Assembly: GCF_014697355.1 (NCBI RefSeq) | Contig: NZ_JACJRQ010000013.1 | Location: 144,197-208,196, forward strand | Direction of reading: 5' to 3' | Origin: Nostoc calcicola FACHB-3891 | GTDB lineage: Bacteria; Cyanobacteriota; Cyanobacteriia; Cyanobacteriales; Nostocaceae | DNA length: 64,000 nt | In this document: piece after piece, positions 18,435 through 26,228 of the stretch | How the letters are laid out: each line of letters starts with the position of its first letter | Numbering within the stretch: the first letter of the stretch is position 1 | Position numbers and translations under genes: made by a program | The notes under the pieces: model-generated | What the model was told of the DNA's origin: nothing | The model's database searches: none | What the model saw: the letters and a program-made list of their open reading frames with translations, nothing else

Positions 18435-18671
18435 TACAGCGATTTTCAGTAGGACTTACGCACACTTTACGAATCCTTCTCTACGAGACGCTGCGCGTTG
18501 GCGGAAGCCTCTCGTAGAGAAGGCGTTCTTGGCGTCTTGGCGGTTCGATAAATTAAGCGAAGTTGGCGATTTTTGCGTAAGTCCGGTTCAGGTAAATAGA
18601 CCACGCGGTGAGGGCACAGCATTGCTGTGCCCCTACGACAGATGTGGTTCAAATAGATGAAAACTGCTGTA
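18435..18671. mobile_element. Miniature element A (copy 1) interrupted by element B
   Basis: Bases 18435-18448 plus 18591-18671 form a 95-bp element that matches the reverse complement of 46743-46837 almost throughout. Its ends are TACAGCGATTTTCA and TGAAAACTGCTGTA, and its centre is the GGGCACAGCA-type hairpin. It is split by a 138-bp insert at 18449-18586 bounded by GGACTTACGCA and TGCGTAAGTCC. TTCA occurs on both sides of the insert (18445-18448 and 18587-18590) but once in the uninterrupted copy, which fits a 4-bp target duplication. Open frames here encode repeat sequence, not a protein. Confidence 0.88.
18449..18586. mobile_element. Miniature element B (copy 1), 138 bp
   Basis: Bounded by perfect 11-bp inverted repeats GGACTTACGCA (18452-18462) and TGCGTAAGTCC (18574-18584). 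It contains an internal inverted repeat around TCTCTACGAGACGC and its complement. It sits inside element A. A relative with similar ends and a different interior is at 42962-43081. Confidence 0.82.
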
Positions 18672-18715
18672 ACTCCTAACTCCTAACTCCTAACTCCTAA
18701 CTCCTAACTCCTAAC
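18670..18715. repeat. TAACTCC heptamer array
   Basis: More than six head-to-tail copies of the heptamer TAACTCC, lying between element A and the 3' end of psbN. Confidence 0.95.
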
Positions 18716-18719
18716 CGTT

Positions 18720-18851
18720 CTAGTCTTCATGGTCTTCAAAAGGATCGCTCAATTCCTTACTGGGAGGGCCAAACGAGGTATAAATTCCAAAAGCTGTAAT
18801 GGCAATTAAGACAGCGGCCACAGAAATGCTAAGAACTATTGCGGGTTCCAT
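18720..18851 (-). CDS. psbN: PsbN, photosystem II assembly protein
   Basis: A 43-residue single-pass membrane protein. The translation begins MEPAIVLSISVAAVLIAITA, continues FGIYTSFGPPSKELSDPF and ends EDHED, which is characteristic of PsbN. The N-terminal half is one transmembrane helix. PsbN helps early photosystem II assembly and repair and is not a stable subunit. It lies opposite psbH with 85 bp between the two starts, the conserved divergent arrangement in cyanobacteria. Confidence 0.96.
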   Translation of the reverse strand: MEPAIVLSISVAAVLIAITAFGIYTSFGPPSKELSDPFEDHED

Positions 18852-18936
18852 AATTTTAAGATTGATTATGAGTGCTATTCTTATAGAATATTACAGAAGA
18901 TTAAAAAAAGCTTTGGCAAGTAATCTTAGGTGAACT

Positions 18937-19140
18937 ATGGCACAAAGGACTAGGTTGGGAGATATCCTGAGACCACTGAACTCTGAGTATGGGAAAGTGG
19001 CACCAGGTTGGGGTACTACCCCTGTGATGGCTGTTTTTATGTTGCTGTTTTTTGTGTTTCTGCTGATTATTCTGCAACTTTACAATAAAACAATCTTGGT
19101 TCAGGATGTACTTGTCGATTGGCGCAGTTTAGGACGCTAA
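18937..19140 (+). CDS. psbH: PsbH, photosystem II 10 kDa phosphoprotein homologue
   Basis: A 67-residue intrinsic photosystem II subunit. The sequence opens [20 protein letters not shown], and one transmembrane helix ([20 protein letters not shown]) precedes a lumenal tail LVDWRSLGR. It stabilises bicarbonate and QB-site function near CP47. It is full length, with its own gap and promoter region shared with psbN, and is followed by a strong terminator. Confidence 0.97.
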   Translation: MAQRTRLGDILRPLNSEYGKVAPGWGTTPVMAVFMLLFFVFLLIILQLYNKTILVQDVLVDWRSLGR

Positions 19141-19181
19141 TGGATACAGGGTTATCTAGTTTAGATAACAAGTGAACTCAC

Positions 19182-19205
19182 ACCCGGCTAGTCCGGGTTT
19201 TTTTG
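19182..19205 (+). terminator. Rho-independent terminator of psbH
   Basis: The stem ACCCGG / CCGGGT (19182-19187 and 19193-19198) with loop CTAGT is followed by a run of T residues to 19205. A second small hairpin (GTTATCTA / TAGATAAC, 19151-19169) lies between the psbH stop and this stem. Confidence 0.85.
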
Positions 19206-19448
19206 TGATTTAGAATTCAGGAGTCAGAATTCAGAATTCAGAAGCAATCTAAGTAGGCATCACCGTGCCAAAACGGAAAAATTGTACGCTAAGGCTGAAA
19301 ACGATGCTCAGTAAGCATCTTAGCCACTGATTTTTCAACCTTCACCCGAAGAGCGGCGGATTAGCCTGATTTTATTGGTGCAGAGTAGTATGCATTACCT
19401 GCTCTTGCGTACTTAACGTGCTAAAATATTAATATATTTTTAATTTAA

Positions 19449-19688
19449 ATGAAAGAATTATCAGTCATCCAAAAGACTTATGATTGTATTGAGTCGTACG
19501 TTTTAATTGTTGAGAAATAGCCTAAAATTCATAAGTTTATTTTAGGCGACAGGATAATCAATCAACTGTACGATTTATTAGAGGGATTAATTAAAGCTAA
19601 ATATGTCAAAGATAAACTTATTCAATTAGGATCTATAAATACACAACTAGACATTTTACGATATCAAACCCGGATGCTACTCGATTCT
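19449..19688 (+). pseudogene. Avd-like four-helix-bundle protein remnant
   Basis: The frame from the ATG at 19449 reads MKELSVIQKTYDCIESYV, then meets an in-frame TAG at 19518-19520, then continues PKIHKFILGDRIINQLYDLL and DILRYQTRMLL. This matches the bAvd/four-helix-bundle family, whose members include the accessory protein of diversity-generating retroelements and many stand-alone proteins. The last helix is lost; the frame then runs into a repeat (ACGCGATAAATCGCCGT) and the remnant below. No reverse transcriptase is seen nearby. The internal stop and missing C-terminus make this a pseudogene. Confidence 0.72.
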
Positions 19689-19753
19689 CAATACTGTTCG
19701 GTTAAAATACCAGACGCGATAAATCGCCGTCTCTACAATAATCACAACGAGCA

Positions 19754-19933
19754 GAACACCGCGAACGATCGCTGATTCTTCGTCAACTAACTCGCCGTGT
19801 GGGAGAATTACCCCAAGAGGTGCGCGAGCTAATTCAAACTCTCTCAATAGAACAATTAGAAAATCTCGGTGAAGCTTTGTTAGATTTTCAGGCAATGCCT
19901 ACGGCGGTAAACTACGCAGATTTAGAAACTTAG
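19754..19933 (+). pseudogene. C-terminal DUF4351 fragment of an Rpn-family protein
   Basis: The open frame to the TAG at 19931 reads LILRQLTRRVGELPQEVREL, then IQTLSIEQLENLGEALLDFQ, which is the DUF4351 domain found at the C-terminus of many cyanobacterial Rpn/PD-(D/E)XK putative transposase-like proteins. Only about 59 codons are left; the nuclease part is absent. It directly follows the Avd-like remnant after a short repeat, so two unrelated gene fragments have been joined. The 200 bases before the Avd remnant hold nothing I recognise. Confidence 0.7.
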
Positions 19934-20153
19934 TTCAATACACTAGAGTAACATACAGCACATTCCAAAGTTTTTGTAGGGGCACAGCCATGTTCCCTAC
20001 CCGTGTATTGGGAAGCATTTTGATTGTCAGTGACATAAGGTATTACTCGCTTGTGGAGCGATCGCTTTCTATAATAGGCGATTTTTGAGTAGACTACATA
20101 ATAATATGTGTGTGAGTCTATATAGTGGTTTTAGAATTTATTGGAGATCGCAA

Positions 20154-20426
20154 ATGAATATATTTGGTATCGGTCTGCCGGAAATGGCTGTAATTATGGT
20201 AGTGGCGCTGTTAATCTTTGGGCCAAAGAAGCTACCAGAGATTGGGCGGAGTGTGGGGAAAACAATTCGCAGCTTTCAAGAAGCTTCTAAGGAGTTTCAA
20301 ACGGAGTTTCAAAAAGAAGCTGAACAGTTAGAAGAAGCTGTGAAAACTACCGCTGAATTGGAACCCAAGCAAATCGAGCCTGCTAAATCACAGCAAGATA
20401 CTGCTAGTTCTTCCCAAGTTGGCTAG
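20154..20426 (+). CDS. tatA: Sec-independent protein translocase TatA/TatE
   Basis: A 90-residue Tat translocase component. It has a short N-terminal transmembrane helix (MNIFGIGLPEMAVIMVVALL), the FGPKKLPEIGRSVGK hinge and amphipathic helix with the conserved Phe-Gly, and a charged, Gln/Glu-rich C-terminal tail. It forms the variable pore for folded proteins across the thylakoid or plasma membrane. I choose the ATG at 20154; an upstream in-frame start at 20085 would place 23 unrelated residues before the membrane helix. Confidence 0.93.
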   Translation: MNIFGIGLPEMAVIMVVALLIFGPKKLPEIGRSVGKTIRSFQEASKEFQTEFQKEAEQLEEAVKTTAELEPKQIEPAKSQQDTASSSQVG

Positions 20427-20642
20427 GAAAACATCCCAATTTTGGATTTTAGGTTGCACCTTTGGTGTGCTAACACTACAACTCGGATTTTAGATTATTT
20501 GGCGCTTGAGAGCAAAGTTTCTGGTGAGCAGAACAATCCAAAGCGCGATCGCCAATCTAAAATCACTCAACTATCTACCCTTATGGTCTTTGTCAATCCA
20601 AAATCTAAAATCTAAAATCTAAAATTGATTGACTGTAGCAAA

Positions 20643-21284
20643 ATGACAGAAGCTGTTACGCAACCAGCTTTGGTGATTCCCCAGCTAATTGTCGGGTTGG
20701 GGAATCCAGAAAGCAAATATGACCAAACACGCCATAATATTGGCTTTGCTGCTGTGGAAACTCTCTCTAGTTCTTGGCGCATTAACCTAGCGGAAAATCG
20801 CAAGTTTCAAGGAGAGTATGGCGAGGGTATGGCACCAGGTGGAGGTAAAATTCGCTTGCTTAAGCCCTTGACTTATATGAATCGTTCGGGACAAGCCATA
20901 CAAGCAGTGACGAGTTGGTATAAATTGCCGCCTGAGTCAGTGTTAATAATTTATGACGATATGGATTTGCCTTTGGGAAAAACTCGTCTGCGCTTGTCTG
21001 GTTCGGCTGGGGGACATAATGGCATGAAAAGTGCGATCGCACATCTCAACACTCAAAACTTTCCCCGTTTGCGAATCGGTATTGGTAAACCCAAAGATGC
21101 ACCTAATAATGATGATGCCGATGCTATCTCCCACGTGCTGGGGCGATTTTCTGCTAGCGAAAATCAGCTGATGTCTCTTGTACTTCAGTTCATAGTTGAC
21201 TGTGTAGAACTCAGCCTAAAACAGGGAGTAGAAAAGGCAATGAATATTTGTAATAGCCGCACTATTAATAATTCTGAGTCTTAA
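20643..21284 (+). CDS. pth: Peptidyl-tRNA hydrolase
   Basis: A 213-residue Pth that releases peptides from stalled peptidyl-tRNA. It has LIVGLGNPESKYDQTRHNIG (catalytic His of the TRHN motif), LKPLTYMNRSG, YDDMDLPLGKTRLRLSGSAG and GGHNGMKSAIAHL. Length and motifs are normal. The ATG at 20643 is preferred over a TTG at 20625. It lies 216 bp after tatA; the gap contains CAAAATC-type repeats. Confidence 0.96.
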   Translation: MTEAVTQPALVIPQLIVGLGNPESKYDQTRHNIGFAAVETLSSSWRINLAENRKFQGEYGEGMAPGGGKIRLLKPLTYMNRSGQAIQAVTSWYKLPPESVLIIYDDMDLPLGKTRLRLSGSAGGHNGMKSAIAHLNTQNFPRLRIGIGKPKDAPNNDDADAISHVLGRFSASENQLMSLVLQFIVDCVELSLKQGVEKAMNICNSRTINNSES

Positions 21285-21299
21285 GATGAGTGCTGAATG

Positions 21300-21420
21300 G
21301 TGAGTTAGGACTTAGGAGTTTGGAGTTAGGAGTTTGGAGTTTGGATTTATTCTCCCTCATCTCCCTCATCTCCCTCATCTCCCCCAATCCCCAGTCCCCA
21401 ATCCCCAGTCCCCAGGCACT
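21300..21420. repeat. Mixed heptamer and CTCCCTCAT repeats
   Basis: TTAGGAGTTTGGAGT repeats, then CATCTCCCT nine-base repeats, then CCCCAGT/CCCCAAT heptamers. The remaining bases to 21650 (including an open frame at 21429-21707) show no recognisable gene. Confidence 0.8.
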
Positions 21421-21650
21421 TATCTTGGTTGATGGGCAGCTATTGTAGCTTGCTCCATCCAACCAATATAAAACTCCTACACACTCTGTGTAAAAGTAAA
21501 ATCACTCATCGACAGCCTAAGAAAGGGGTGCGGCACATCTTGCTTAATTTTTGTAAGAATAATGGCGATGTCTACGACGGGCTATGCCCACGCGTCGTTG
21601 CCTGTTGTAGGTTATTACCTCAAGCAACATCAGTACCAAAGCAAATAGTT

Positions 21651-21830
21651 TTATTTAAAACGTCTTTTGCGTCTAGCTGCCACTGCCTTACGTTTGCGTT
21701 TTTCTAACGGTGTTTCAAAGTGCCGATGATATTTCACGTCAGCCAATATGCCAGCCTTGGAAACCTGGCGTTTAAACCGACGTAAAGCAGAGTCTATTCC
21801 TTCATTTTCTCCTAGAACAACCTGGGTCAT
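21651..21830 (-). CDS. rpsU: 30S ribosomal protein S21
   Basis: A 59-residue ribosomal protein S21 (bS21): [40 protein letters not shown] and the basic tail [17 protein letters not shown]. It binds near the 3' end of 16S rRNA and helps initiation. An upstream in-frame ATG at 21863 would add 11 residues, but the conventional family start is MTQV at 21830. Confidence 0.95.
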   Translation of the reverse strand: MTQVVLGENEGIDSALRRFKRQVSKAGILADVKYHRHFETPLEKRKRKAVAARRKRRFK

Positions 21831-22094
21831 TCTCGCCTTGTCCTCATAATCAATAGTTTCCATTGTAATAGTAGCCTCAACCTTAGTAAAACCCCCCTGA
21901 ACAAAGCCATGATTGAGAGGCTATCGATCTGGTTGAGATTGGTTATGTGTACTTCACGGTTGTTGAAATCGGCACTCAGTTACAATTTTAATGCAAGTGC
22001 GCTAATGTACCTCAGCGTTATTGAAGAAGAATACAGAATTCAGAATTCAGAATTCAGAATAAATCAGTGGCGGGTCTGAATCCCCCACTGATTA

Positions 22095-22128
22095 AAGACC
22101 ACCAAATTTTCAATTTGGTGGGGGTCTT
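22095..22128. other. Hairpin upstream of the TnpB remnant
   Basis: AAGACC plus ACCAAATT pairs with AATTTGGT and GGTCTT around a three-base loop, with a short GGG bulge. It lies after a GAATTCA repeat (about 22033-22059) and 60 bp before the TnpB-like frame. It could be a residual end structure of the IS or simply another dispersed hairpin. Confidence 0.4.
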
Positions 22129-22187
22129 AAACCCAGTTATTCAGAAACTTTTTCGGTCAGAATACCCGACTGAATTCTGACAACTGA

Positions 22188-22736
22188 CGCCTTTATTCTG
22201 CTGAACGTGCGTGGTCAGCTATAGCAAGGTTTTACGATAACTGCAAAAAGAAAGTTAAGGGTAAAAAGGGATTCCCTAAGTTTAAAAAACATTGCCGCTC
22301 AGTTGAATACAAAACTACTGGATTTAAACTTTCCACTAACCGGAAAGCGATTACTTTCTCTGACAAGAAAGGCATTGGAACTTTAAAACTAAAGGGAACC
22401 TACGACCTTAATTACTACAACATCAAGCAAATTAAGCGTGTTGGACATAAATATGGGAAAGTAACTGTTGCTGTTCCTCCCCATAATACAAGCCAAAATT
22501 GTTCTAGCTGTGGCGAAAAAGTGAAAAAATCTCTATCTACGAGAACCCATGTATGTCCCCATTGTGGCTATGTGGCTGATAGAGACTTAAACGCTAGCAT
22601 CAATATTCTGAAACTAGGACTGAGTACGGTAGGGCATACCGGAATTCACGCTACAGGAGATTTGCCCTCTTGGGCGATTGGCGCAAGCCTGTCGTCTAAC
22701 GGCGAGTCCGTGAATGTAGAATCCCCGTACCTTTAG
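22188..22736 (+). pseudogene. IS200/IS605-family TnpB (OrfB) remnant with internal deletion
   Basis: The frame reads ERAWSAIARFYDNCKKKVKG, then GFPKFKKHCRSVEYKTTG, then jumps from HKYGKVTVA to VPPHNTSQNCSSCGEKVKKS and CPHCGYVADRDLNASINIL. The four Cys form the zinc ribbon, and DRDLNA holds the last RuvC acidic residue. The N-terminal region and the central RuvC segment with the first two catalytic acids are absent, so it cannot be an active nuclease. The frame is intact across the join. No tnpA is present. Confidence 0.85.
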
Positions 22737-22752
22737 GTCGGAGAGTGTCAAT
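22700..22752 (+). mobile_element. Probable right end / omega-RNA 3' region of the TnpB element
   Basis: After the zinc ribbon the frame runs through GAATCCCCGTACC, TTTAGGTCGG and GAGTGTC. That is the form of the right end of IS605-type TnpB loci, where the 3' coding part overlaps the guide (omega) RNA scaffold and forms a small hairpin. Assigned by resemblance only. Confidence 0.5.
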
Positions 22753-22814
22753 TTAACTTTACTCAAGTAAATATACGCAAAAAAAAATTTAGGCTGTCTG
22801 GAGATGTCGGTGTC

Positions 22815-23033
22815 AATGAAGAAGGGGAAGGGGGAAGGGGGAAAGGGGAACCCCATATTTAAAAATAGGGGTTTCAAGCATGGACGCTGATTTTTATCAC
22901 ACTACGTGTCTGGTAAAATCTTCTTTTAATATTCTCCATATTTAAAAATAGGGGCTTTATACCGTGTGGGGAAAAGTTTTACTCTTTTTTTCCTTTACCC
23001 CTTACCCTTTCCCCTTTTCCCCTTTTTGGTAAA
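22815..23033 (+). repeat. Dispersed 220-bp element, copy 1, with paired internal motifs
   Basis: The left end is purine-rich (GAAGAAGGGGAAGGGG) and the right end pyrimidine-rich (CCCCTTTTCCCC), giving a long imperfect terminal inverted repeat. Inside, CCCC-ATATTTAAAAATA-GGGG (22851-22871) recurs as CTCC-ATATTTAAAAATA-GGGG (22934-22954). A second copy in the same orientation is at 50593-50816, where the corresponding 12 bases in both motifs read GCAATTAAGATA. No coding capacity. The gap from here to 23248 shows no gene. Confidence 0.85.
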
Positions 23034-23248
23034 GCTGATTACAGAAAGTACTCCTTGCCAGGGTGCGATCGAGGTGCTTTAATAGCGATCGCATTCCGCG
23101 AGAGTTTCCTACGTACAAAACACCCAGTGACTCGACATCAGACATCACCGCCGATGTTGAGATATTTATCTATGCTTTTAGAAACTATGACAAGCTAGTA
23201 GCATATCCTTGACACTAAATTCTGCCAAACAGCTAAATAGGAGCATAT

Positions 23249-24091
23249 ATGGAGCCAATCATTGCTATAGTCCTAGCCCTTATAGGTTATGCCTTAGGTT
23301 CTGCAAAACTGATTAATCAAGGAAATGAAGCCCTAGTGGAACGCTTGGGGCGGTATCATCGGAAACTTAAACCAGGACTGAACTTTATTGTTCCCTTGGT
23401 GGATCAAATTGTTATGGAAGATACCACGCGAGAGCAGTTTATTGATATCAAACCCCAGAATGTGATCACCAAAGATAATATTTATGTAGAAGTAGACGCG
23501 ATTGTATACTGGAAGATTATAGATATCGAAAGAAGCTTTTACGCGATCGAAGATCTCCAAGGAGCATTGATACAGCTGGCCACAACCACGCTGCGGGAAA
23601 TCATCGCTCAAAATACCCTTGAGCAGACCAACGTCTCTAGGGCGGAGATGGACAAAGCTATCTTAGACCAGTTGAATGAAATAACGGCAGATTGGGGAGT
23701 GCAAATTCTGCGGTTAGATCTTCAAAGAATTACTTTACCTGAGAGTGTACGTAAATCTAGGGAAGATGAGCAAGCTGCTGAAATCAAAAAACGGGCGCTG
23801 ATTAAGGAAGCAGAAGGACAGAAGGAAGCGGCTATTCGCAAAGCAGAAGGAACTATGACTTCAGTTGAAATCATTGCGAGAGCCTTACGTGAAAATCCAG
23901 AAAGTAAGGAAATTTTGCGATACCTCGTGGCTCAAGATTACGTCAAGGCTAGCCAACAACTCGGCGAGAGCAGTAATGCCAAAATTGTGTTTGTAGACCC
24001 AGCTAATTCAACTGAAATGTTTCAGGAGTTAATTGCTGAGTCGGTAAATCACGAAGATCGCCCCAAAAACTCGGAAAACGGTACTACCTAA
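23249..24091 (+). CDS. SPFH/Band 7 (stomatin-like, paraslipin) protein
   Basis: A 280-residue stomatin/prohibitin-fold protein. An N-terminal hydrophobic segment (MEPIIAIVLALIGYALGSAK) anchors it. The SPFH domain follows (ALVERLGRYHRKLKPGLNFI, VVDQIVMEDTT-like strand, DAIVYWKIIDIERSFYAIED, then QNTLEQTNVSRAEMDKAILD). A coiled-coil region (KKRALIKEAEGQKEAAIRKA) ends it. It probably forms membrane-bound oligomeric rings. The RBS AATAGGAG precedes the ATG. It converges with folP, overlapping by 4 bp at the 3' ends. Confidence 0.92.
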   Translation: MEPIIAIVLALIGYALGSAKLINQGNEALVERLGRYHRKLKPGLNFIVPLVDQIVMEDTTREQFIDIKPQNVITKDNIYVEVDAIVYWKIIDIERSFYAIEDLQGALIQLATTTLREIIAQNTLEQTNVSRAEMDKAILDQLNEITADWGVQILRLDLQRITLPESVRKSREDEQAAEIKKRALIKEAEGQKEAAIRKAEGTMTSVEIIARALRENPESKEILRYLVAQDYVKASQQLGESSNAKIVFVDPANSTEMFQELIAESVNHEDRPKNSENGTT

Positions 24092-24948
24092 GAGTCACGC
24101 TGTGCGGGTTGTCGAAATATTGCATCGGCTACCAGGGAAACCTCGCGCATTTCTTGGACATCGTGAACTCTGAGGATATCAGCACCATTCACGATCGCAG
24201 CACAACAAGCTGCTGCGGTTCCCCAAACTCGTGCTTTGGGATCTGGTTGATTGAGAATCCGACCAATGAAACTTTTACGAGATGCTCCTACTAAGATAGG
24301 ACAGTTGAGTGCCCTCAGCGATCGCAGTTGCTGAAAAATTTCTAAATTTTGCTCATAATTCTTGGCAAAGCCAATACCAGGATCGATAATCACTTTATCC
24401 CGATGGATGCCCGCAGCAGTTGCAGCCGCGATTTGATGCCGCAAAAAACTCAAAATCTCTGCCATCAAATCTTGATAATCGGTCATCTGTTGCATGGTTT
24501 GTGGTGTTCCCCGAATGTGCATTAAAATAATCGGCACACCCAAACTGGCGATCGTTGGCAACATTTCCGAGTCAAAGCTACCGCCAGAAATATCATTAAT
24601 CATATCTGCCCCAGCTTCTACAGATGCCCTTGCTACAGCAGCACGGGTAGTATCTACAGAAATCGGTACTGAAATTTCTCGTCTAAGAACCTGTAATACC
24701 GACAGTACCCGGTCTAGTTCCTCTTGGAGGGTTATTTGCTTTGCCCCTGGTCGAGTTGATTGACCACCCACATCGATAATGTCAGCGCCAGCAGCCACCA
24801 ATGCTTGCGCCTGGACTAAAGCCGCAGAGGTGGTATTAAACTCACCTCCGTCACTAAAGCTATCAGGCGTTACATTCAAAATGCCCATCAAATAAGTCCG
24901 CTGTTCCCACTCGAAACAGCGTCCCCGGATTTTCAAGTTAGTTGGCAT
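24088..24948 (-). CDS. folP: Dihydropteroate synthase
   Basis: A 286-residue TIM-barrel enzyme joining p-aminobenzoate to 6-hydroxymethyl-dihydropterin diphosphate in folate synthesis. Seen: LMGILNVTPDSFSDGGEF (signature), IDVGGQSTRPGA, DMINDISGG, PIILMHIRGTP and DPGIGFAKNYEQN, then GASRKSFIG. All conserved loops are intact. A GAATTCA repeat lies between it and tpiA upstream. Confidence 0.97.
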   Translation of the reverse strand: MPTNLKIRGRCFEWEQRTYLMGILNVTPDSFSDGGEFNTTSAALVQAQALVAAGADIIDVGGQSTRPGAKQITLQEELDRVLSVLQVLRREISVPISVDTTRAAVARASVEAGADMINDISGGSFDSEMLPTIASLGVPIILMHIRGTPQTMQQMTDYQDLMAEILSFLRHQIAAATAAGIHRDKVIIDPGIGFAKNYEQNLEIFQQLRSLRALNCPILVGASRKSFIGRILNQPDPKARVWGTAAACCAAIVNGADILRVHDVQEMREVSLVADAIFRQPAQRDS

Positions 24949-25081
24949 AAAAAAAAGTTACAAGTCAGAATTCAGAATTCAGAAGTCAGAATTCAGAATT
25001 CTGAAAGTTAAAAATCGAAGCTAGGGCTTGCGGTGATATTAGTCATTCCCATGCTCTGCATGGGAACGAGAAAAAAGCACA

Positions 25082-25828
25082 TTAGACTAACTTATAATTC
25101 ACAATCCGAGCGAAACTCTCAGCTTCGAGACTTGCTCCTCCCACTAAAACGCCATCAATTTCTGGTTGAGCCATGATTTCATCAATATTATTTGGCTTGA
25201 CTGAGCCACCATATTGAATTGATACATTTGGATTACTCAATTCGCTACGAATTAAGCCAATTATGCGATTAGCTTCCACAGCTTCACAAGTATCACCAGT
25301 GCCAATTGCCCAAATCGGTTCATAGGCTATCACCAAATTATTCTGATCGATATCTACCAAACCTTTGTCGAGTTGGAGACTAATCAGTGATTCAGTTTCT
25401 CCCTTATCTCGTTGCTCTTTAGTTTCGCCAACACAGAGAATAGGGGTCAAACCAAACCTTTGAGCTGTTCTCAGGCGCAGATTAACGGTGCCGTCCGTTT
25501 CACCGAAGTATTGGCGGCGTTCGCTATGACCGACAATCACAAAGCGCACGCCAATTTCTGTCAGCATCGGGGCAGAAATCTCACCTGTGTAGGCTCCATA
25601 TTCTTCCCAATGGACATTTTGCGCTCCCAGTTGTATGCGACTACCATGTAAGTTACGGGACAAGCCGCTGAGGTCAGTGAAAGGAGGGCACAATAGTACT
25701 TCACGTTCTTCAGGCGTTTCCTGTAAGTAGGGCAGAAATCCTCGTAAAAAGTCTTCGGACTCTGCCTGGGTTTTGTACATTTTCCAGTTACCGGCAATAA
25801 CTATTTTTCGCACAGGTAATTTAGTCAA
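25082..25828 (-). CDS. tpiA: Triosephosphate isomerase
   Basis: A 248-residue TIM. The N-terminal [13 protein letters not shown] contains the substrate-binding Asn and Lys; the electrophilic His is in [14 protein letters not shown]; the catalytic Glu is in [12 protein letters not shown]; the phosphate loop is [12 protein letters not shown] with [11 protein letters not shown]. It interconverts dihydroxyacetone phosphate and glyceraldehyde 3-phosphate in glycolysis and the Calvin cycle. It is in the same direction as folP but separated by about 130 bp of repeats, including the CCCATGCTCTGCATGGG palindrome. Confidence 0.97.
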   Translation of the reverse strand: MTKLPVRKIVIAGNWKMYKTQAESEDFLRGFLPYLQETPEEREVLLCPPFTDLSGLSRNLHGSRIQLGAQNVHWEEYGAYTGEISAPMLTEIGVRFVIVGHSERRQYFGETDGTVNLRLRTAQRFGLTPILCVGETKEQRDKGETESLISLQLDKGLVDIDQNNLVIAYEPIWAIGTGDTCEAVEANRIIGLIRSELSNPNVSIQYGGSVKPNNIDEIMAQPEIDGVLVGGASLEAESFARIVNYKLV

Positions 25829-26033
25829 GATTCTAACGCTACTAGATGCATTTTTCAGTCTAGAACTTTTTTGGATGCAATCAGCATTTTAAACAAAAGC
25901 TTGACCGACCTTCGGTCGAGGGAATAGGGAACAGGCAACAGGCAATGGTAAAGATTTTTGGTGAGACGCGGAAATTGTTGCCTGTTTCCTCGACCAGCCA
26001 ACGGGTCAAAAGCCCCGCCCCCAAGGTGAGATT

Positions 26034-26066
26034 GCGTGGGGCGGGGTTTAAATCCCCGTCCCACGC
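26034..26066. repeat. 33-bp near-perfect palindrome between priA and tpiA
   Basis: GCGTGGGGCGGGG and CCCCGTCCCACGC flank a central TTTAAAT. The first arm is also part of a wider GGGGCGGGG/CCCCGCCCC inverted pair with AGCCCCGCCCC at 26011. The surrounding 400-bp gap holds only such repeats (including AACAGGCAACAGGCAA) and no gene. A role as transcription terminator for priA, reading from the right, is possible but it lies beyond the gene end by about 165 bp. Confidence 0.6.
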
Positions 26067-26228
26067 CAACACTTATGCCTGTTGCCTGTTGCCTTTAATG
26101 CTTTTATTGCTACACGCATTGTGACAACTTTGACTAATAGGCAAGACTCCTCATTACCCGCTATTCCTCCCCACGCTACTAAGAGTCTTCTGGTGGGGAC
26201 TCCTGCGACTCGTTGAAGTTTTGAAAAA

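Noticed and set aside
18427..18660. Open frame of 77 codons near the mannosidase end
   Set aside because: It lies inside the nested miniature elements and encodes only repeat sequence.
21429..21707. Open frame before rpsU
   Set aside because: It overlaps the rpsU 3' end on the other strand and shows no family features.
22851..22954. Paired motifs as a minimal CRISPR
   Set aside because: Only two units per copy, the varying part lies inside the repeated motif rather than between repeats, and no cas genes are present.
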